A stretch of DNA of 64,000 nt from UBA11403 sp963784615 (GTDB lineage Bacteria > Pseudomonadota > Gammaproteobacteria > Legionellales > Legionellaceae): contig CAWASG010000002.1 of assembly GCA_963784615.1 (NCBI GenBank), forward strand, positions 372,001 to 436,000, written 5' to 3'. Of the stretch, positions 59,190 to 64,000 are shown piece after piece. The position numbers were made by a program, and so were the translations under genes. The notes under the pieces are model-generated. The model ran no database searches and was not told where the DNA came from. It saw nothing but the letters and a program-made list of their open reading frames with translations. Every line of letters begins with the position of its first letter. The stretch's first letter is position 1.

Positions 59190-60425
59190 TCAATGTTGAT
59201 GAGGCACTAACGTATTCTTCAATCGAACATAATCAGGTAACCCATTCACATAAGGTGGATACGCTTCACCTTGAATCAGCGGCGTTAAATAACGACGACA
59301 AGCTTCTGTGACACCCATACCATCTTCACGAATGAATTCTGCGGGCAGCTTTATCTCTTGATTGGCTACATCAGCCAAGGGCACATGACCGATTTCCCAG
59401 CGATAAGGCGCGTCTTGTGTGCGGATGATGATCGGCATAATGGCGTTGTGGCCGCTGATGGCCAGTTCAACCGCCGCTTTCCCTAGTGCATAGGCTTGTT
59501 CTACATCAACAGCAGAGGCAATATGGCGCGCCGCTCTTTGCAGGTAGTCTGCAACCGCCCAATGGTATTTTAGATTAAGTTCTTGCTTAATCATTTGTGC
59601 AATAACAGGGGCTACACCACCCAGTTGAGCGTGCCCAAACGCATCACGCAATCCGGCGTCACTCAGAAATTGGCCGTCCGCATTCCGAAGGCCTTCTGAA
59701 ACAACAATGACACAATATCCTTCACTTTTAACACAACTGTCAACGCGTTGTAGAAACAGTGTTTGATTAAAGGGAACTTCGGGAAATAAGATTAAATGAG
59801 GCGGCTCATTTGCATGAAGTCCTGCCAAACTGCTAGCGGCTGCAATCCAGCCGGCATGACGCCCCATCACTTCCAGGATAAATACTTTAGTTGATGTCGC
59901 TGCCATAGAAGCAACATCAAATCCGGCTTCCAATGTTGAGATGGCAACGTATTTGGCAACGCTGCCAAATCCGGGACTACAGTCCGTAAAGGGTAAATCA
60001 TTATCAACTGTCTTTGGAATGCCAATGCAGGTGACTGGATATCCCATTGCGCTGCTCATTTGCGCGACTTTGTTGGCAGTATCTTGAGAGTCACCGCCGC
60101 CATTATAAAAGAAATAGCCAATGTCATGTGCTTTAAAGACTTTGATTAATTTCTCAAATTCATCACCCGACTCTTTAAGTTTGTGGCGGCATGATCCAAA
60201 TGCCCCTGATGGGGTATGCATTAATTTTGCAATGTTGTCGTCGCTTTCGAGAGAGGTGTCGATCAATTGATTATTCAAAGCGCCAACAATGCCGTTTTTT
60301 GCGGCATAAACGGTTCGAATGTGTTGTGGGTTCAGGCGTGCTGTTTGAATCACACCGCATGCTGATGCATTAATAACGGCGGTCACGCCACCGGATTGTG
60401 CGTATATCGCATTTCTTGCTGTCAT
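59190..60425 (-). CDS. pfp: 6-phosphofructokinase, PPi-dependent type
   Basis: 411 aa. It phosphorylates fructose 6-phosphate using pyrophosphate, reversibly, in glycolysis. Motifs: AQSGGVTAVINASACG at the start, YNGGGDSQDT in place of the ATP-type GGDGS, and IPKTVDNDLPFTDCSPGFGSVAKY with the Lys that marks PPi-dependent enzymes. VMGRHAGW and SEGYCVIVVSEG follow. It has the length of the SMc01852-type group. PPi enzymes are usual in Legionella-type bacteria, which lack ATP-PFK. Confidence 0.92.
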   Translation of the reverse strand: MTARNAIYAQSGGVTAVINASACGVIQTARLNPQHIRTVYAAKNGIVGALNNQLIDTSLESDDNIAKLMHTPSGAFGSCRHKLKESGDEFEKLIKVFKAHDIGYFFYNGGGDSQDTANKVAQMSSAMGYPVTCIGIPKTVDNDLPFTDCSPGFGSVAKYVAISTLEAGFDVASMAATSTKVFILEVMGRHAGWIAAASSLAGLHANEPPHLILFPEVPFNQTLFLQRVDSCVKSEGYCVIVVSEGLRNADGQFLSDAGLRDAFGHAQLGGVAPVIAQMIKQELNLKYHWAVADYLQRAARHIASAVDVEQAYALGKAAVELAISGHNAIMPIIIRTQDAPYRWEIGHVPLADVANQEIKLPAEFIREDGMGVTEACRRYLTPLIQGEAYPPYVNGLPDYVRLKNTLVPHQH

Positions 60426-60489
60426 AAAATTCTCCTCATCGAATGTCGTACTATTGTGATTAATAAAAATTAAAAATCGAACAACAAGA

Positions 60490-60614
60490 GATCGGGCAAG
60501 GGCACGCTCACGGGCGCGGGCACGTTAATGAGCGCTACGCGAATCTATAAAATATCAAAACCCGCGTAGCGTACATTCACGTGCCCGTGTGCGTGCCCTT
60601 GTCCCTGCCCGATC
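60490..60614. repeat. Family-D long inverted repeat
   Basis: GATCGGGCA...CACG...GCGCTACGCG and a matching inverse ending TGCCCGATC, about 52 bases per arm with several mismatches around an AT-rich loop. Fragment at 20740. It fills most of the gap between pfp and the kinase gene. Confidence 0.75.
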
Positions 60615-60661
60615 AGTTACCGCTCTTTTTTTTAAAATCAAACTTAGCCATCCAACCTACG

Positions 60662-63424
60662 TTAAACCATCTCGGGTTGATAAAATTGTTCATATTCACT
60701 TAAAACAGTATCAATGTTTTGTATAAGTTGTTTAAACGCATCACTGATATCCGTTATGTTTTTCGCATGCTTAGCCAAATTTTCAACTTGCGCAACTTGG
60801 CGTTGTAATGCGGGAACGCCACAAAAACAGCAAGCGCCATGTAATTTATGGGATTCTGCCTCGAGCATTTTCAGGTTGTCTAACTGATAGAATCGAAGGA
60901 GTTCCGCGCGATTTTTTTTCAACTCATCAACGAAACAGGCTAAATAATCAGCGGCTAGTGTTTGATTTCCTGAAACCCGTTGTACGCACATAGGCCAATC
61001 AATCGCAGTTGTGTTGTCCTGTAGTGTGATATCTAAAAGGTGTTTTAGAAGGGTTTCTTCGTCAATGGGTTTTTGTAGACATAATTTGATGCTGCCTTTT
61101 TGTAAATCAAAGGCGGTTACTTCGTTATGATTCGCACTGATGAGTATAATCGGTGTTGTCGTATTGAGTATGGCTTCTTTACGAATGAGCTGTGCTGTTT
61201 CAAGGCCATTTAGCCGGGGCATGTGTAAGTCCAATAGAATCGCATTAAAACGTTTTTGCTTGCAAATTGCCAAGGCTTTTTCGCCATCATTGACAGTACT
61301 GATGACAGCATTTTGGCCTAATAACGATTCAAATAGCATGCAGTTTACTAGATTATCCTCAGCAATTAAGATGTTAGGTCGGATATCGCGTAATTTTTTA
61401 CGTAAGGTCTCTAGCTCGTGATTCATCGTTCGATGGTCATCCGCTTGATTCAGAAGTGAGTCAATGGTTTCATGTAATTTTTGAATATTCGGTGGCTTGA
61501 ATAAAAATTGTTGGGCACCCAATGTTTCGTAGTTATCAATACCCCATTTTGACAGTAAAACACAGGGTATGGATTGTTTTCGTAACACATGAGCAACCTG
61601 ATGGTCGCATCCTTTGTTGACGCTCACAAAAGCAAGATCAACGTTAGGATGTTGCTTAAACGCATCCTCTAATTGATGAAATGCGTCTACCTTAAAGCAA
61701 TGAATCCCCCAGTTTCCCAGTCCGCTGCAAAGCGCCTCAAGGTGTAGTGGATTGTCATCAAAACAAATGACGTTTAAGTGTGCAAAGCGGTGAGTTTGAT
61801 GTTTTTCAACTTCATAGGCATCCAGTTTTTCTAATTTAATCAAAACTGAAAACGTGGATCCTTTATGAATTTCGCTTTTCAGTGTAATGCGCCCCTGCAT
61901 TTGTTCGGCAAGCTTATTGGAAATAACAAGCCCGAGGCCTGAGCCGCCATATCGACGTGTAATGCTAGTGTCTGCCTGGTTATATGCGGCAAATAGTGCA
62001 GCTTGATCGTGAGTTGAAATGCCAATACCCGTATCCGTGATGGATAGACGGATAGTGTAGTCTTTCTCGGTTTCTTGCTCGATGGATGTACGAATAAGAA
62101 CATAGCCGTGATCGGTGAATTTTACGGCGTTGGATACCAGGTTACTGATGATTTGCTTCAATCGCAGCGGATCGCCCAATACTGTTTTGGGGACATTCGT
62201 CGCTGTAATGGGAATGAGATCAATGCCTTTTTTGTTGGCATTGGGGGTTATCAACATTAATACTTCATCGATGCAGCCGCGGATATCTAAAGGGATACAA
62301 TCAAGTTTTAGCTTACCCGCTTCCATTTTAGAATAATCGAGAATATCGTTCATAATCGCCAGTAAATCCTGCGCAGACGACTTAATGGTTTTGACATAAT
62401 CGAGTTGCAAAGCATCCAGTTTGCTTTCCAGAAGGATGTTGGTAAAGCCAATGACGCCATTCATGGGGGTGCGAATTTCATGGCTCATATTGGCAATAAA
62501 ATCTGATTTCTGCTTGTTTTTATCTTCAGTTCTCTTTTTATCAAGTGACAATTCAATGTTCTTTTCTTCAAGCATTTCAAGGCTTTGTTGTAAGTCGCTG
62601 GTGGCTACTTCGATATGATGATTAAGTTCTTGCGTTGCGTTAAGGTAAGTCGTTTGTAGGTGGATGCAGCCTTGCTCAATGACACCCAATTCGCCAGAAC
62701 TGGTGTGTTTAATTTCTGTTTCAAACTCATTGCTTAAAACTTGTTTCATACTTCTACGCAGGCGCGCAATCGGCAAATAAATGCGTTTTGATAAAAAAAA
62801 GTGAGTCGTTAATGCGATAAGCAGACCTAGCAGGGTAATGATAATGGTAATAATGTACATCTTGTAGCGTTTGATGAGCATTGATTGTGTGTCAATATCA
62901 ATCGATAACCAACCGAGAATATCATCGGCATGCGCATCAATTGGGTTTGTGGGCGTTGTGGCAAAGGGCAGTGTGGAATACAGGTTAAATCGAGGCAGCG
63001 TAATGGGTGCAATAAAATTGATGGTATTGGCATTAATAGGATGGTTTTCAGCAAAGTCCCCCGTATACTTGGGCGGGTTGAAAGGCTGGGTTAATAGGTG
63101 TTTCCCGCCGCGATAAGCGAGTAATTGTTTGCTCGCATTGTAAAACGCTAACGACCTAATTTCTGGGTTAATCGACGAGGCATCAATCAAGCCTTGAAGC
63201 GTCCGGTGATCATGTCGTAACAGAGCCAATTGCGCTGCGGGGATAAGTTGCCTGACGTATGCTTCACCTAAATGTGATATGTGTTGATCCAGGTCGCGTG
63301 CCAGCTGAGTATTATAGAATAAAGCAAATAAGAGCGCGACAACCGAAACCGGGATTAAGGTAATGACTCTCAATTGATATTTGATTCCGATTTTTTTCAC
63401 GAGGCTCCGTTGTCTGGTGGTCAT
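60662..63424 (-). CDS. letS: BarA/LetS-type tripartite hybrid sensor kinase
   Basis: 920 aa. Two membrane segments (about 20-38 and 190-210) flank a periplasmic sensor region. A HAMP domain (about 210-265), coiled coil and HisKA with phospho-acceptor H315 (MSHEIRTPMNG) follow. Then come HATPase (NAVKFTDHG, DTGIGI, GGSGLGL), a degenerate receiver (about 555-670, lacking a phospho-Asp pattern), a true receiver (ILIAEDN; LLDLHMPRLNG) and a C-terminal HPt (ESHKLHGACCFCG). This is the BarA/GacS/LetS layout, which signals via UvrY/GacA/LetA and small RNAs to CsrA. A GTG at 63400 with GGAG upstream is an alternative start. The symbol is a family guess. Confidence 0.87.
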   Translation of the reverse strand: MTTRQRSLVKKIGIKYQLRVITLIPVSVVALLFALFYNTQLARDLDQHISHLGEAYVRQLIPAAQLALLRHDHRTLQGLIDASSINPEIRSLAFYNASKQLLAYRGGKHLLTQPFNPPKYTGDFAENHPINANTINFIAPITLPRFNLYSTLPFATTPTNPIDAHADDILGWLSIDIDTQSMLIKRYKMYIITIIITLLGLLIALTTHFFLSKRIYLPIARLRRSMKQVLSNEFETEIKHTSSGELGVIEQGCIHLQTTYLNATQELNHHIEVATSDLQQSLEMLEEKNIELSLDKKRTEDKNKQKSDFIANMSHEIRTPMNGVIGFTNILLESKLDALQLDYVKTIKSSAQDLLAIMNDILDYSKMEAGKLKLDCIPLDIRGCIDEVLMLITPNANKKGIDLIPITATNVPKTVLGDPLRLKQIISNLVSNAVKFTDHGYVLIRTSIEQETEKDYTIRLSITDTGIGISTHDQAALFAAYNQADTSITRRYGGSGLGLVISNKLAEQMQGRITLKSEIHKGSTFSVLIKLEKLDAYEVEKHQTHRFAHLNVICFDDNPLHLEALCSGLGNWGIHCFKVDAFHQLEDAFKQHPNVDLAFVSVNKGCDHQVAHVLRKQSIPCVLLSKWGIDNYETLGAQQFLFKPPNIQKLHETIDSLLNQADDHRTMNHELETLRKKLRDIRPNILIAEDNLVNCMLFESLLGQNAVISTVNDGEKALAICKQKRFNAILLDLHMPRLNGLETAQLIRKEAILNTTTPIILISANHNEVTAFDLQKGSIKLCLQKPIDEETLLKHLLDITLQDNTTAIDWPMCVQRVSGNQTLAADYLACFVDELKKNRAELLRFYQLDNLKMLEAESHKLHGACCFCGVPALQRQVAQVENLAKHAKNITDISDAFKQLIQNIDTVLSEYEQFYQPEMV

Positions 63425-63466
63425 TAGGGCCTGTCGACAACTCTACTATCTTGTCGACAGGCCCTA
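63425..63466. repeat. 16-bp perfect palindrome between the kinase gene and gltX
   Basis: TAGGGCCTGTCGACAA and exact complement with a 10-base loop, directly upstream of the kinase ATG. It may be an operator or a hairpin in the leader of either divergent gene. Confidence 0.7.
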
Positions 63467-63519
63467 GGAAAGTAGGGTAGTATAACCACCTTTTTTGTTA
63501 ATTTATAGATGGAGCGATC

Positions 63520-64000
63520 ATGGTTGTTCGAACTCGTTTTGCCCCCAGTCCTACGGGGTTTTTGCATGTGGGCGGTGTGCGAACAGCATTGTTCTCCTGG
63601 TTATATGCCCAGCATCACCAGGGTGAATTTTATCTTCGAATAGAAGATACCGATCGGGAGCGTTCCACTGAAGAGTCCGTTCAAGCGATTCTTGAAGGGA
63701 TGAAGTGGTTGGGTTTGAATTATGAAAAAGAGCCTGTTTTTCAAACGGCTCGCTATCCGCGCTATACTCAAATTGTCGATCAGTTGTTAGAAGAAGGCAA
63801 AGCGTATCGATGTCGCTGTAGTAAAGAGCGCCTGGAAACATTGCGGACGGCTCAGCTCGAAGCACGCGAAAAACCGCGTTACGATGGGCATTGTCGAGAT
63901 AAAAATTTGCCAATCAGCGATGATTCTTTTGTCGTTCGTTTTAAAAATCCTGAGAGCGGCGTGGTTTCATTCGTCGATCACGTTTATGGTGATATTCATG
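63520..64000 (+). CDS. gltX: Glutamyl-tRNA synthetase, N-terminal part (runs off window)
   Basis: The frame from ATG 63520 is open to the window end (160 codons). It has the class I signature region FAPSPTGFLHVGGVRTALF (HIGH equivalent HVGG), YLRIEDTDRERSTEESV and the zinc-type segment YRCRCSKERL. It charges tRNA-Glu (and perhaps tRNA-Gln in a misacylation pathway). GGAG lies 5 bases before the ATG. It is divergent from the kinase gene. Confidence 0.96.
   Translation, partial: MVVRTRFAPSPTGFLHVGGVRTALFSWLYAQHHQGEFYLRIEDTDRERSTEESVQAILEGMKWLGLNYEKEPVFQTARYPRYTQIVDQLLEEGKAYRCRCSKERLETLRTAQLEAREKPRYDGHCRDKNLPISDDSFVVRFKNPESGVVSFVDHVYGDIH

Overview
The window looks like a chromosomal segment of a Legionellales-type gammaproteobacterium. 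The evidence is the conserved block tig-clpP-clpX-lon-hup-(tRNA)-ppiD, a Legionella-like IMP 5'-nucleotidase, a PPi-type phosphofructokinase, a BarA/LetS-type hybrid kinase together with CsrA, and several eukaryote-like or secreted proteins (a protein kinase, a GHKL ATPase, small polar proteins) of the kind seen as Dot/Icm effectors. No Dot/Icm gene is present, so the placement is an inference. Base composition is moderate and most genes are housekeeping.

Layout. 1-2.9 kb: flagellin 3' end, a PRPP-synthetase-like gene and a tyrosine recombinase. 2.9-12.4 kb: a four-tRNA operon with a textbook promoter, then tig, clpPX, lon, hupB, two tRNAs and ppiD (protein quality control). 12.8-18.9 kb: an unknown membrane protein and csrA, which share an upstream PmrA-box-like module, then dsbD and groESL behind a clear sigma-32 promoter. 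19-31 kb: FadL-like porin, Ntn-hydrolase, a decayed M15 peptidase, murB, the SpmA/SpmB pair, a DUF1460 amidase-like protein, an orphan GHKL ATPase, wrbA, two exonuclease III paralogues and rpmE. 31-43 kb: overlapping MFS pair, a REP-associated tyrosine transposase (RAYT) between two tandem repeat arrays, dam, an effector-like protein, glutamate synthase-like, 5'-nucleotidase and rhlE followed by a third array. 43.8-51.4 kb: a frameshifted protein kinase followed by two back-to-back transposition modules (IS21-type istAB on the minus strand; a TnsB/TnsC-like module on the plus strand), each ending in a related small protein. 51.6-64 kb: suhB, trmJ-iscS-iscA-HEPN/MNT toxin-antitoxin, an amino-acid permease, bolA, two type IV pilins (one with a sigma-54 promoter), PPi-phosphofructokinase, the LetS/BarA-like kinase and the 5' part of gltX.

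The dominant theme is repeats. About 20 intergenic sites carry a palindromic element built from a GTAG tetranucleotide plus a hairpin, the signature of RAYT substrates. It occurs as inverted pairs, as 129-bp tandem arrays at three loci (two flanking the RAYT gene), and as the core of a larger element with about 20-bp terminal inverted repeats and 11-bp target duplications. In seven genes the TAG inside the repeat serves as the stop codon. At least five other palindromic families are interspersed.

Regulation links several genes: LetS/BarA-type kinase to CsrA (known cascade in Legionella), a PmrA-like box before csrA and before the 12.9-kb gene, sigma-32 for groESL and sigma-54 for pilin.
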